Assembly: GCF_902833645.1 (NCBI RefSeq)
Contig: NZ_CADFGE010000002.1
Location: 313,158-377,157 of the forward strand
Direction: 5' to 3'
Source of the DNA: Paraburkholderia fungorum
Lineage (GTDB): Bacteria > Pseudomonadota > Gammaproteobacteria > Burkholderiales > Burkholderiaceae
DNA: 64,000 nt
Shown: positions 18,337 through 28,200 of the stretch, piece after piece
Layout of the letters: each line of letters opens with the position of its first letter
Numbering within the stretch: position 1 is the first letter of the stretch
Notes under the pieces: generated by a model
What the model saw: only the letters and a program-made list of their open reading frames with translations
Database searches by the model: none
What the model was told of the DNA's origin: nothing
Translations under genes and position numbers: made by a program

Positions 18337-18675
18337 ATGAAGACTATCCAACTTCTGAAAACCGCCGGCAGCATCGCTTGTGTTGCATTCGCACTGAACG
18401 CTACGGCGCAGACCAGTGCATCGGCCCCGTCGGCAGCATCCGAAACCATCGGCCAGCACGTGGACGACGGCACCATCACCACCAAGGCCAAGGCTGAACT
18501 GCTCAGCGCGAAGAACGTCAAGTCGACCCACATTCACGTGAAGACCCGCAAGGGCGTGGTATGGCTCACGGGTTCCGTGCCGACTGCCGACGACAAGGCT
18601 GCGGCAGGCGAAGTCGTGAAAGGCGTCGATGGCGTCTCGAGCGTGAAGAACCATTTGAAGGTCGTCGCGGAATAA
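18337..18675 (+). CDS. BON-domain periplasmic protein (OsmY-like)
   Basis: A 112-residue exported protein. Residues 1-25 form a signal peptide ending around NATAQTSAS. The rest is a single BON domain (DGTITTKAKAELLSAKNVKSTHIHVKTRKGVVWLTG, with GVSSVKNHLKVV at the end), which binds phospholipid surfaces. OsmY and related proteins are induced by osmotic and stationary-phase stress and support envelope integrity. A strong intrinsic terminator follows at 18703, so the gene is probably monocistronic. Confidence 0.92.
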   Translation: MKTIQLLKTAGSIACVAFALNATAQTSASAPSAASETIGQHVDDGTITTKAKAELLSAKNVKSTHIHVKTRKGVVWLTGSVPTADDKAAAGEVVKGVDGVSSVKNHLKVVAE

Positions 18676-18702
18676 GCGCGGACGATTCTCCCGCTGGAAT
18701 GC

Positions 18703-18731
18703 AAACGGCCCGACAATTTGTCGGGCCGTTT
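18703..18731 (+). terminator. intrinsic terminator after BON gene
   Basis: A near-perfect 14-bp hairpin (AAACGGCCCGACAA paired with its complement) begins 27 bp after the BON stop codon and ends in a short T run. Its symmetric A and T flanks may let it also stop transcription arriving on the other strand from 18784. Confidence 0.88.
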
Positions 18732-18783
18732 GTGATTAACCACGTCTACGCTTGAACGAAACCGTGTGCATTGCTCGCTTCAC

Positions 18784-19365
18784 TCAGGCATGCTTCTCAC
18801 TGAATTCGTTGAGCGGTTCAGGCGTTTTGCGTGGATCGAAATCGGCCCAACGCCCTTGCTGCCAGCGCCCGCTCGCGCGCTCGATCGCCGCGCCCCCTGC
18901 TTCGCGCAAGACGCGAGCCGCGTCGAACTGATTGTCGGGCGACACATGAACGGCGACCAGCACGCCGGAGTCGCGCGACTCCTCGTGAAACGCCACGTGA
19001 TGGCCGGTATGACCGCGTTCACGCGTGCGCAACATGGCGCCGATCAGCGAGCCCACGTAAGCACCGACGCCCGCTGCAATCAGCGACACGAGCAGCGGCG
19101 CCGAGAAAGTCGCAAATATACCGACGCCGACTACCGCCCCCGCCACCGCTCCAATGGTGACGCCGATACCCGCGCCTTTCGGCGCTTCCTTCGCGGCCGG
19201 GTCGGTGCCAGTATCGCCGCCAATCGGGTAGCGTGCGTGCTGGCCGCGCGGATTGACAAAAAACAGCGTGACGTCTTCTTCGACGAACCCCGCGTTGAAG
19301 AGTTTTTGCGCCGCATCTTCAGCGGCGGGAAAAGTGGTGAAGCGTGCTGCGACGATGAGTGACAT
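18784..19365 (-). CDS. glycine-zipper membrane protein, general stress type
   Basis: A 193-residue protein. The N-terminal part (LIVAARFTTFPAAEDAAQKLFNAGF) resembles the compact alpha/beta domain of general-stress proteins. The middle (residues about 65-115) has two Gly/Ala-rich hydrophobic segments of glycine-zipper type, and the C-terminus (VLVAVHVSPDNQFDAARVLREAGG) repeats an alpha/beta motif. The start at 19365 is set by GGAGG seven bases upstream; 30 residues of upstream open frame are excluded. It belongs to a group of small stress/envelope genes; molecular function is unknown. Confidence 0.8.
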   Translation of the reverse strand: MSLIVAARFTTFPAAEDAAQKLFNAGFVEEDVTLFFVNPRGQHARYPIGGDTGTDPAAKEAPKGAGIGVTIGAVAGAVVGVGIFATFSAPLLVSLIAAGVGAYVGSLIGAMLRTRERGHTGHHVAFHEESRDSGVLVAVHVSPDNQFDAARVLREAGGAAIERASGRWQQGRWADFDPRKTPEPLNEFSEKHA

Positions 19366-19464
19366 AAGGCCTCCTTGCATCGTTAAGTCGCGTTTCGCGG
19401 ACCTTGCCGCCGCGCGGCCTTTTGCGCTGCACAAATGCGCGCAGACGGCAGGCATCTATCAGAA

Positions 19465-19809
19465 CTACGCGGCGGCGCCGCGATCGGGTTCCATGCCTTC
19501 CACCCTGAACAGTCCACTATGCAACACTACGCCTTCCCCACCGTTGCGGTCGAGTGCTTCCGCGCAAACCGAACGGATACGGTTGCGGCCCCGGTTGAAG
19601 GCTGTGATCAACGCGGATTCGAGCGCGGAATCGGCGCCGAAATGATCTTCCAGCGCTTCGGCGCTGATCGCGCACACGACCGTTTCGCCATCGACGCGCG
19701 CCATGAATTGCACGGTCAGATTCGCGCCGTCGAAGACCGGCGGGTCGTCGGGAAAAGTAATGTGCATAAGGGAATCCTCATAGGCCGGACGCGGCAGGGT
19801 CGCGCTCAT
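19465..19809 (-). CDS. DUF1488-domain protein
   Basis: A small protein of up to 114 residues with the DUF1488 core (MHITFPDDPPVFDGANLTV, then VVCAISAEALEDHFGA, then RNRIRSVCAEAL). Function of the family is unknown. Two starts are possible: 19809, which overlaps the stop of the upstream DUF4142 gene by 4 bp and has AAGGG ahead of it, or 19767 (MHITF), with AGGA at a good distance. The overlap indicates translational coupling with the DUF4142 gene. Confidence 0.82.
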   Translation of the reverse strand: MSATLPRPAYEDSLMHITFPDDPPVFDGANLTVQFMARVDGETVVCAISAEALEDHFGADSALESALITAFNRGRNRIRSVCAEALDRNGGEGVVLHSGLFRVEGMEPDRGAAA

Positions 19810-20369
19810 GACGAACCCTTCATTGCGCCGGCGAGTTGTTGCGCCATCGCGAGATGATGTCTGATGGTCGGCAACGCATGCGCGGCGGCCGCCTTCAACT
19901 GCGAATCGGTACCGCTCTGGCTCTCCTGCTGGAACAGATCGACCGCGCGCTGGTGCGCCTCCAGTCCGATCTGCTCGACATAGGCCTGATCGAATTCGCG
20001 ACCTTTGAGCGTCTGCAGTTTGCCGACCAGCGCGGAGTCGGCTGCCGGCGTCACGGTGAGCCCCTTCTTCGCGACGAGCGCGGCCATGCCGTGCGAGAGT
20101 TTCGTATGGTCGGCGATCATCTGTTGCGCGAATTTCTTGACGTGCGGATCGCTCGAGTTCTTGAGCGCGATCCTGCTTGCCGCGATCTCGGTGGCGTCGG
20201 ACTGCGAGGCATCCTGCACGAACTGCTGGTCTGCCGGCGAAAGTTGAGTGGCGCTCGTGGGCGCGTCGCTCGCGGGAGCGTCGCTGGCTTGCGCGCACAC
20301 GGTGCCGACCGACGCCACGCCAAACCCTAGCGCAACGGTCATCACTTGTAGGGAATACCGGAATTTCAT
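19806..20369 (-). CDS. DUF4142 ferritin-like exported protein
   Basis: A 187-residue protein with a signal peptide (residues 1-26, ending VCAQA) followed by a DUF4142 four-helix domain (FVQDASQSDATEIAASRIALKNS, then VKKFAQQMIADHTKLSHGM, then FDQAYVEQIGLEAHQRAVDLF). The His/Glu arrangement resembles ferritin-like helices, but metal binding is not shown for the family. It should be periplasmic. The 3' end overlaps the DUF1488 gene by 4 bp, forming a two-gene operon. Confidence 0.88.
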   Translation of the reverse strand: MKFRYSLQVMTVALGFGVASVGTVCAQASDAPASDAPTSATQLSPADQQFVQDASQSDATEIAASRIALKNSSDPHVKKFAQQMIADHTKLSHGMAALVAKKGLTVTPAADSALVGKLQTLKGREFDQAYVEQIGLEAHQRAVDLFQQESQSGTDSQLKAAAAHALPTIRHHLAMAQQLAGAMKGSS

Positions 20370-20593
20370 GCATTTTCTCCCTGGTCAACCTGTCTATCGA
20401 AGCGGGCCGGCCAACCTGGCCGCCAATCGCGTGCTGCCGTGCACGGTGCTCTCCACGCTGTCGTCGAAATACATAGCAAGCTACAGAGCAAATGCAGAGC
20501 AAGCCTTATGCCTTGTGATGCATCACTCGCCGCAAATCGAAGGAATGCTGGTTGCTCAGTTCTCCCTACATCGAAACGTAAAGGAGAAACGTC

Positions 20594-21100
20594 ATGGCCA
20601 ACCAGACTCAGACCCAAGGCGCACGTATCGTAGGCAAAGGCAGTGAGACCGCCGACGGTCCGGGCCCCGAGGTGATGGCAGCCGCCACCCTCGACGGCAA
20701 CAAGGTGATCAGCAGCGACGGCGAGGATATCGGCAAGGTCAAGGACATCATGCTCGACGTCGGCTCGGGCCGCATCGCGTATGTAGTCCTCTCGAGCGGC
20801 GGCTTTCTCGGCATCGGCGACAAGCTGCTGGCCATTCCGTGGCGTGCGTTGACGCTCGACACGCAGCGGAAGTGTTTCGTCCTCGATATGACGGCCGAGC
20901 GTGTGAAAAATGCACCGGGGTTCGACAAGGATCACTGGCCGGCGATGGCTGACCAGACCTGGGCCACCTCCGTGCATCAGTACTACGGCAGCGAGCCTTA
21001 CTGGGGACCCGCCCCGTATCATCGGCGCGACGACGTGGGGGTTGGCGACATTTCGGCGGCTTCGTCGGATGCGCCGGAAGCCGGCGGCGTAAAGCTATAG
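20594..21100 (+). CDS. PRC-barrel domain protein
   Basis: A 168-residue protein whose residues about 25-100 form a PRC-barrel (VISSDGEDIGKVKDIMLDVGSGRIAYVVLSSGG, then LLAIPWRALTLDT). A linker with Trp and Tyr (WGPAPYHRR) follows. PRC-barrels mediate protein or RNA contacts; stand-alone members are often stress-induced. AAGGAG stands just ahead of the start. It lies 17 bp upstream of a DUF3175 gene on the same strand, so the two are likely co-transcribed. Confidence 0.9.
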   Translation: MANQTQTQGARIVGKGSETADGPGPEVMAAATLDGNKVISSDGEDIGKVKDIMLDVGSGRIAYVVLSSGGFLGIGDKLLAIPWRALTLDTQRKCFVLDMTAERVKNAPGFDKDHWPAMADQTWATSVHQYYGSEPYWGPAPYHRRDDVGVGDISAASSDAPEAGGVKL

Positions 21101-21116
21101 GACGGGAGGCAAAATC

Positions 21117-21539
21117 ATGGGCGCGAGGAAAGCCACCGGCAAGACCAGCAGCAAATCGAAACGCCCCGCCACGGGCGGCAAGTCCGGGCGTCCGCCACGT
21201 CAAAGGCATGCTCGCGCGCATGCGGCGCATCGCGCGAAAACCGCCAGCCGAAGCCGCGCCAGGCAGCCGCAGAAGTGGTCGCATCACGTCATGGAGACCA
21301 GCGATGCGATGGATATCGAGCACGATATTTTCAAAACCGGCAGCGCGGAGTCGATCGCCGAATCGCTGAAACGATCGTCGACGCGAAGCCGCCGCCGCAA
21401 GGGCACGCCGTTCCAGTCGGCGATGTCGATGCTGAACTTCTATATCAATCGCGCAGGCAGGAATCTGCCGAAAGCGCGCCGCGACACCTTGCAACAGGCC
21501 AAACGCAAGTTGCGTGAGGCGTTCGGACGCGCACCATGA
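21117..21539 (+). CDS. DUF3175 basic protein
   Basis: A 140-residue, very basic protein. The first 55 residues are rich in Lys, Arg, Ser and Ala, like a histone-type tail. The rest is the DUF3175 domain (QKWSHHVMETSDAMDIEHDIF, then SLKRSSTRSRRRKGTPFQSA, then MLNFYINRAGRNLP). The composition suggests nucleic-acid contact, but no function is established. It probably forms an operon with the PRC-barrel gene. Confidence 0.87.
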   Translation: MGARKATGKTSSKSKRPATGGKSGRPPRQRHARAHAAHRAKTASRSRARQPQKWSHHVMETSDAMDIEHDIFKTGSAESIAESLKRSSTRSRRRKGTPFQSAMSMLNFYINRAGRNLPKARRDTLQQAKRKLREAFGRAP

Positions 21540-21687
21540 GATGACGTGTCCGGATGCTTAACCCTCAACCGGCCGCGCATGCTTCGTTTGCATGGCGGCC
21601 CCTGCCTGCGTGGTCACAAACGGAGTCGCCAGAACGGAGTCGCTAGAATACGATTCCTTGCACGCTGCAACAGGTTCCTCCCGTTCG

Positions 21688-22257
21688 ATGACCGCTCCCG
21701 ACAACTCAAGACGCGCAGAACGCGCGAATGCCGCCAATTCGCTGTTTGCTTTTCTCAAGACGCTGCCGCTCGGCGACCGCCTGGCCGAAGGCGGCGTGAT
21801 GGCCGCGCAGGCGGTGGCCGGCGCCAGCCTCGCTTTCGCTATCGGGCGCTGGCTGCATACCGAACAGGCATTCTGGGCTGCGATTACGGCGATCGCGGTG
21901 AGTCAGCACAGTTATATCGACACCCGCAATCTCTCGCGCGATCAGTTCATCGGCGCGATGGTCGGGGGCATTTGCGGCCTCGTCGGCGCAACGCTCGGCG
22001 GCGGCAATCTCGCGGCTTATGCGGCCACCGTCGCCGTGGCAATCCTGACCTGCTGGGTCGTGAACGTCGGCAGCGCCGCGCGTTTGGGCGGCATTACCGC
22101 GACCATCATGCTGCTGGTGCCGGGCACCGGTTCGCCATGGGACAAGGCTCTGCTGCGCCTCGGCGAAGTCACGCTGGGCACGATCTGCGCGCTGCTGGTG
22201 ACTCTGATCATGTCGTCGATCGAGAAACGCTGGTTCGGCAGACCCGGGAAGACTTAA
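21688..22257 (+). CDS. FUSC-like integral membrane protein
   Basis: A 189-residue membrane protein with five to six hydrophobic segments (AVAGASLAFAIGRWL, FWAAITAIAVS, QFIGAMVGGICGLVGATLGG, VAVAILTCWVVNVG, ITATIMLLVPG, LGTICALLVTLIMSS). This matches the N-terminal half of FUSC/aromatic-acid exporter proteins, which are typically 350 to 700 residues, so this is a short stand-alone form. The start at 21688 was chosen because 32 upstream in-frame residues are not family-like. Its stop is only 4 bp from the convergent AraC gene. Substrate unknown. Confidence 0.8.
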   Translation: MTAPDNSRRAERANAANSLFAFLKTLPLGDRLAEGGVMAAQAVAGASLAFAIGRWLHTEQAFWAAITAIAVSQHSYIDTRNLSRDQFIGAMVGGICGLVGATLGGGNLAAYAATVAVAILTCWVVNVGSAARLGGITATIMLLVPGTGSPWDKALLRLGEVTLGTICALLVTLIMSSIEKRWFGRPGKT

Positions 22258-22260
22258 CCC

Positions 22261-23319
22261 TTAACGGGCATTCCGATCGCTCTCATGCGGTTGACGCCGG
22301 TAACGTCCCGGCGTCACCCCTACGCTCTGCTGGAACGCCTTGCCGAACGCGGCTTCCGATTGATACCCCACCGTCTCGCCGATCTCCGCGGCGCTACGCT
22401 GCGTGCGCCGCAGCAGGTCGCACGCAATCGTCATGCGAATCCGCGTGAGAAAGTCCATCACGCTCATACCCGCGCGCTCGTTAAAGTGGCGCGCGTAAGT
22501 CGCGCGGGACATCGCGGCGATCTCACCCAGTTCCGCGATCGTCCATGCTCGCTCGGGCATGCTCAGCATGTTTTGGACAGACGCACCGAGGCGCGCATCG
22601 GCCAGTAGAGCCAGCACGCCAGGACTGGATGCATGCCGTTCCCCATGCATGCGCAGGGCCATTGCGAAGAGTGCAAGGCTCAGTGCGGTGACGATTGCAA
22701 GCGCGCCAGGCTGACGCCGTTCGGCTTCGGTACGCATCAGCATAATCACCGTCTGCAGCGCGCCCAGTGTTTGCACGCCGCCGAGCGACACATGCAACGG
22801 ATCGGGCAGCGCGTCGAGCAACAACGCGGAGGAACCGGGCGCGTAGACGAACCGGCCGCACAGAAGATCCAGATCCACGCCGAGGTCGCACTCGCCGCTC
22901 GAATCGCGCGTGTCGCCGCCATTGCCGCCATTGCCGACGGGATTGCGTGCCGGGTTGCATGCCGCAGGACAGGCTTCATTGACGGCGTGACTGCGCTCAG
23001 CATCGCGACCATCATTGCGGCGCACAGGCAGCATGCCGTCATGACCCAACCTGATCGGTGCGCCGCCGCCAGCCCGGCCGATATCGCGCACCCGATGCGC
23101 GGCGCCGCGTGGAAACAGCATGAAATCCCCCGCGCGCAATTCAAGCTGCTCGCCACTCGCCGTCTCGACGACGCAAGCGCCGTCCAGCACCAGGTGAAAA
23201 GGCGCAATTCCCGCCTCCATCGGCGCATGATCGACGTCGAAGCCGCCGCTGAACAGGCAACGCAGGTCGAGGCTGGCTTGCGGCCTGGCAAGGTCGATCA
23301 GCCGGCTAAGGGTATCCAT
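22261..23319 (-). CDS. AraC-family regulator with N-terminal cupin
   Basis: A 352-residue regulator. Residues about 20-105 form a cupin effector domain (FHLVLDGACVVETASGEQLELRAGDFMLFPRGAAHRV), interrupted after that by a variable Gly/Asn/Asp-rich linker. The C-terminal 100 residues are the double helix-turn-helix of AraC (WTIAELGEIAAMSRATYARHFNERAGMS and SAAEIGETVGYQSEAAFGKAFQQ). It is divergent from the AhpD-like gene at 23497, which such cupin-AraC proteins commonly control. Effector unknown. Confidence 0.93.
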   Translation of the reverse strand: MDTLSRLIDLARPQASLDLRCLFSGGFDVDHAPMEAGIAPFHLVLDGACVVETASGEQLELRAGDFMLFPRGAAHRVRDIGRAGGGAPIRLGHDGMLPVRRNDGRDAERSHAVNEACPAACNPARNPVGNGGNGGDTRDSSGECDLGVDLDLLCGRFVYAPGSSALLLDALPDPLHVSLGGVQTLGALQTVIMLMRTEAERRQPGALAIVTALSLALFAMALRMHGERHASSPGVLALLADARLGASVQNMLSMPERAWTIAELGEIAAMSRATYARHFNERAGMSVMDFLTRIRMTIACDLLRRTQRSAAEIGETVGYQSEAAFGKAFQQSVGVTPGRYRRQPHESDRNAR

Positions 23320-23496
23320 GAGACGATCGCGCTAAAAGTTGAGCGAATCGAGTATTCAGGATGTCGCGGCACAGCGCAATACTTTGTCTCACGGCACCGG
23401 CATCCGCCGGCTTGCCCCCAACCAAGGAGCTCTGTCACGAGGAACTGAATCGATTACCGCAAGGAACTGTTCGGCCGTATCGGCGAGATCGCCAAA

Positions 23497-23793
23497 ATGT
23501 CGCCGGATACGGTGAAGGGTTATCAAACGATCTCAGCCGCGGGTCAGAAGGCTGACCTGCTCGGCGCGAAGACGCGCGAACTGATCTCGCTGGCGGTCGC
23601 GGTAACCGCACGATGCGACGGCTGTATCACCGTGCACACCGCCGAAGCGCTGAAGCACGGCGCGACCCGCGAAGAAATCGCCGAAGCGCTCGGTGTCGCG
23701 ATCGCGGTGAATGCGGGCGCCGCGATGGTGTACTCGGCGCGCACCATGGACGCCGTGGCCGCTTATCAGGCGGACCAGTCACCCTCGGCGTGA
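23497..23793 (+). CDS. AhpD-like carboxymuconolactone decarboxylase-family protein with disrupted 5' end
   Basis: The readable frame encodes 98 residues of an AhpD-like domain with the redox motif ARCDGCITVHT (Cys-x-x-Cys and nearby His) and EALKHGATREEIAEAL. The same frame continues upstream with family-like residues DYRKELFGRIGEIAK (from 23452) but has no usable start. A strong AAGGAG (23424-23429) is followed seven bases later by ACG where ATG would be expected (23437), and codon 4 is TGA (23446-23448) where relatives typically have Trp. Only the internal ATG at 23497 remains, without a good ribosome site, and it would give a protein about 20 residues short. The gene may be newly inactivated. 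Confidence 0.75.
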   Translation: MSPDTVKGYQTISAAGQKADLLGAKTRELISLAVAVTARCDGCITVHTAEALKHGATREEIAEALGVAIAVNAGAAMVYSARTMDAVAAYQADQSPSA

Positions 23794-23827
23794 GGGAAGC
23801 CGCAGCTTCCCATACGCCTTGCACGGG

Positions 23828-24877
23828 CTAGAGCGGATGGCGCGCTTCTTCAAGCTGTTTGCGGCGCGCCTCGCCCTGGCGCTCCAGCATCCAGCCCGGG
23901 TACTCGGCCGGCAATACGCTGACCTTGTCGAGCTTCGCCAGTTCGTCGGCGTTCAGCGTGACACTGGTCGCCGCAATGTTGTCGTCGAGTTGCTCGATTT
24001 TCTTCGCCCCGACGATGACCGTGCTCACCACGCGTTGATGCAGCAGCCACGCGAGCGCGATCTGCGCCACCGAAACGTTCTTCGCCTCCGCGAGATCGCG
24101 CATCACGTCGATGCAGTCGTAAGCGCGTTCGCGATTGACCGGCGGAAAATCGAAGGTGGTGCGGCGGCTGCCCGCTTCGCCCTGCTGCTCACGCCCATAT
24201 TTACCGCTCAGCAAGCCGCCCGCGAGCGGACTCCACACCATCAGCCCAAGCCCCTCGCTGCGCAGCATCGGCACGAGCTCGCGTTCGAGGTCGCGTCCCG
24301 CCAGCGTGTAATACGCCTGTAGCGTTTCAAAGCGCGCGAGACCGAGACGCTCCGCAATGCCCAGCGCCTTCACGATCTGCCACGCGGCCCAGTTCGACAC
24401 GCCGACGTAGCGCACGTGGCCATGCTGAACCAGCGTGTCGAGCGCGCGCACGGTTTCCTCGATCGGCGTGGCCGGATCGAAGCCATGGATCTGATACAGG
24501 TCGACGTGATCGAGTTGCAGGCGTTTCAGGCTCGCCTTGACACCGTCGATGATGTGATAGCGCGAAGCGCCGCGTGCGTTCGGAAACCCGGCCGTTGGAC
24601 CGAACACTTTGGTTGCGACCACAACTTTGTCGCGCGGCACTTTAAGGTTCTTCAGCGCCTGGCCTGTAATCTGTTCGGACAGTCCTTCCGCGTAGACGTC
24701 GGCGGTGTCGATGAAATTGATGCCGGCATCGAGCGCCCGGCCGACCAGCCGCTCCGCGTCCCCTTGCTGCAGATCGCCAATCTGCTTCCACATGCCTTCG
24801 CCACCGCCGAAGGTCATCGTGCCCAGGCATAGCTCTGAAACAAACACACCGGTACGGCCTAACGGGTTGTATCGCAT
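23828..24877 (-). CDS. aldo/keto reductase
   Basis: A 349-residue NADPH-dependent oxidoreductase with the AKR barrel. The catalytic set is Asp and Tyr in FIDTADVYAEG, Lys in VVVATKVFG and His in LYQIHGFD. The cofactor-binding C-terminal part includes IVGAKKIEQLDDN. It is closest in style to the YajO/Tas/KCNAB-like branch. The start at 24877 (the residues MRYNPLGRTG) was chosen over an ORF extending 30 residues upstream, because AKRs begin this way. It converges on the AhpD-like gene, 34 bp away. Physiological substrate unknown. Confidence 0.93.
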   Translation of the reverse strand: MRYNPLGRTGVFVSELCLGTMTFGGGEGMWKQIGDLQQGDAERLVGRALDAGINFIDTADVYAEGLSEQITGQALKNLKVPRDKVVVATKVFGPTAGFPNARGASRYHIIDGVKASLKRLQLDHVDLYQIHGFDPATPIEETVRALDTLVQHGHVRYVGVSNWAAWQIVKALGIAERLGLARFETLQAYYTLAGRDLERELVPMLRSEGLGLMVWSPLAGGLLSGKYGREQQGEAGSRRTTFDFPPVNRERAYDCIDVMRDLAEAKNVSVAQIALAWLLHQRVVSTVIVGAKKIEQLDDNIAATSVTLNADELAKLDKVSVLPAEYPGWMLERQGEARRKQLEEARHPL

Positions 24878-25217
24878 CGTCGAGACTCCATTGAAGATTC
24901 GTGGTTCGGTGAGCCCTACAGAGTACTTCACCCGGCAAATTTCCACAGCGCGCGACACGTCGCACAAGCAGCCACCGAACGGACGTATGTTTCAAATTCA
25001 TTACAGCGAGACGTCACTGTTACCGCTGAATGTTTCGCCTGGAAAAACAGTCCGATCCCTGGTGAGCCAGTCGCCATGCGGGTCTCCGGCAAGCGTCGGC
25101 GATTTGCAACATATTCGTCAGTTATGCCAGGGGCATTTGGAAAGTTTCGGTAAGACGTGTATAAGTCGGACCATTCCGCTCGTATGGTGCAGTGCCTTTA
25201 CCAAAAGGACCACGCGT
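24878..25217. other. divergent spacer between reductase and autotransporter
   Basis: A 340-bp region with lower GC than the flanks, between two divergent genes, so it should hold both promoters. The autotransporter start is preceded by AAAAGGAC. The plus-strand frame runs open through the spacer, but its residues do not look like a protein N-terminus. No clear operator was identified. Confidence 0.5.
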
Positions 25218-28200
25218 ATGAAGAAGAAGAAAAAGTTTGGAATCGGCCTGGGCAGCGTCGTCCTGCTCTCCAGGGCGCTCACCCCTTCCGCGATGGCCGC
25301 GTGCAGCAATACCGCGCCGCCGAGCGGCACCACAGTCTCCTGCTCGGGCAGCGGCCTCCCCGCCGTCGTCGCGCAAACCGGCAGCACCGGTGTGACGATC
25401 AATGCCGACAACACCACCTCTGGCAACTTCGTACGCAGTGCCACCCCGGTCGTCTTCAGCGTCGACACCAACAGCACGATCACCAGCAGCGGCACTTTCT
25501 CGCTGACGGGCGGCGGCGGCACCGGCACCGCGCGCGGCGCCGTGCTGCTCGGCGTGAACAACGGCAATCAGATCACCAACGCGAACGGCGCCAGCATCAC
25601 CACGAGCGGCGCCTATAACGACGGCATGGCCGCCAACGGCAGCGGCAACACACTGACCAACCGCGGCTCGATCACGACCAGCGGCCCCAACGCTTACGGC
25701 ATGACGGCCGCGTGGGGACAAACGAACGTCGGGCAGTCGAACAACACGCTGATCAACAGCGGCACGGTGACGACCTCGGGCAGCAACGCACGCGCCGCAT
25801 CGATTCTGGGCGGCAACGGCACCATCAACAACAGCGGCACGCTGTCCACCTCCGGCGCGAACAGTCCAACCGCTTATCTGCAAGGCAATAACGACCAGTT
25901 GATCAACAGCGGCACGATCACCGCGAGCGGTGCCGGCTCCGATGCGGTGTTCTCGAATACCGCGGGATCGAGCTTCGTGGCAACGATCCAGAACCTCGCG
26001 GGCGGCAGCATCATCAGCCAGAACGGCTCCGGCATCCGCACGCTCAATGGCAGCAGCACCATCACGAATGCCGGACTCGTGCAGAGCGGCATCGGCACGG
26101 CGATCACGATGGGCAACGGCAACAACACGCTGATCCTGCAAACCGGCTCCGTGATCAACGGCGCGGCCGACGGCGGCGCCGGAGGAACGGCCACGGTGAT
26201 CCTGCAAGGCTCCGGCACCGCATCGAACGCGTTTACCAATTTTCAGACCTTGCTGATGCAAGGGGCGCTGTGGAACTGGACCGGCAGCGGGACCTTCTCG
26301 CTCGCGCATGTGCAAACCGGCACGCTCAGTCTCACCGGTACACTCGGCGCAAGCGCGACGGCGCTGGTCGATAGCGGCGCGACCTTGCAGGCGAATGCGC
26401 AGAACCTGCCCGCGAGCGTCACCGACAATGGCCTGGTACGCTTTGCCCAGGACAGCGCGGGCACCTACGCAGGAACGATCAGCGGCACCGGCGCGGTCGA
26501 TAAAACTGGCGCCGGCGTATTGACGCTCGCGCCGACGGCGACCACCGGCAACACCTACTCGGGCGGTACGACTATCGATCAAGGCGGAATCGCGGTGGGC
26601 GCGGACAATGCGCTCGGCGCGAACACAGGTGGTCTGACGTTCAACAGCGGCACCTTGCAATTGACCTCGAGCTTCGACCTCGCCGGCACGCGCGCAATAA
26701 CACTGGCAGCGGGCGGCGGCGCCATCGACACACAAGCGTTCAACTCCACACTCACGCAGGCCGTAAGCGGAAGCGGCGCCTTGACGAAAGCCGGCAGCGG
26801 CAGTTTGCTGATGACCGGCGTGAGCACCTATAGCGGCCCCACCACGGTCGCCGCGGGCAGTCTCGCGATCGGCGACGCTAGCCATGCGAACGCCGCGCTG
26901 ACCGGCGGCGGCGCCACCACGGTGGCCGCCGGCGCGACGCTCGGCGGCTATGGCAGCGTGACGGGCGCCGTCCAGAACAATGGCACGCTGGCGGTGGCGA
27001 ATGCACTGCCCTTGTTGGCCAGCGAGGGGACCGGCGCGTTCTCGATAAACGGCTCACTGCTCAATGCAGGACTCGTGCAGATTGGCGGTCCGGCCAGCGC
27101 CGGCGTCGGCAATGTGCTGAACGTGACGGGCAACTATACCGGCCAGAATGGCACCATCGGACTGAACACCGTTGTCGCCGGCGACGGCGCGGCGTCCGAT
27201 CGCCTCGTACTGAGCGCCGGGACGGCCAGCGGTTCGACCCGTCTGCAAGTCACGAACATCGGCGGCCAGGGCGCGCAAACGATTGCGGACGGCATCGAGC
27301 TGGTTAAGGGGGCCAACGGCGCCACCACGGCTTCGAGCGCGTTCACGCTGGCCACACCGGTGAAGGCCGGCGCGTACTCTTACTACCTCGCCAAAGGCGG
27401 TGTGAGCGGCGGTACAACGGACAACTGGTATCTGCGCAATACGGTCGCGCCACTGCCCACGGCTACACCGGGCGAGCCGCCTGGCACGCCCGGCGAGCCC
27501 CCGGTCGCCGAACCCGGCGTGCCGGTTGCAGCCGAGGGCACACCGCCCTTGCCGCCCGCACCGCCGGCCGGCTCGGCCGCCACGCCGCTCTATCGCGTCG
27601 AAGTGCCGATCTACGCCGCGGCGCCCGGTGTCGCGCGTGAACTCGGCCTGATGCAGATCGATACGTTTCACGACCGCCTGGGCGATCAGGCCTTATTGAG
27701 CGAAAGCGGCACATTGCCTGCCGCATGGGGCCGCGTATGGGGTGGTCATAGCGTGTTGAGCCAGAGCGGTACGGCAAGTCCGCAATTCGACGGGTCCGTG
27801 TACGGCATTCAGGCCGGCCAGGATCTTTACGCGGATCACGGCGCGAGCGGCCAGCGCAACCACTACGGCGTGTTCGTCGGTTTCGCGCGGGCCACCGGCG
27901 ACGTCGACGGCTTTGCGCTCGGCATGCCCAATCTCGCGGTGGGCCACCTTGCGATCAACGCGTATAGCCTCGGCGGTTACTGGACCCATGTCGGCCCGAG
28001 CGGCTGGTACACCGACGCCGTGCTGATGGGAAGCTCGCCGAACGTCGATCCGCGCTCGCGCGACGGCGTCGGCACGACGACGCACGGGAATGCGGTCACC
28101 GGTTCGCTCGAAGGCGGCTTGCCGATTCCGCTCGGTGCGGGCCTCTCGCTCGAACCGCAGGCGCAACTCGTGTGGCAGCACCTTGCGCTGTCCGATTTCA

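Noticed and set aside
24705..25217. In-frame extension of the autotransporter by 171 residues upstream
   Set aside because: The extension overlaps the divergent reductase gene and has no signal-peptide character. The Lys-rich ATG at 25218 has a ribosome site.
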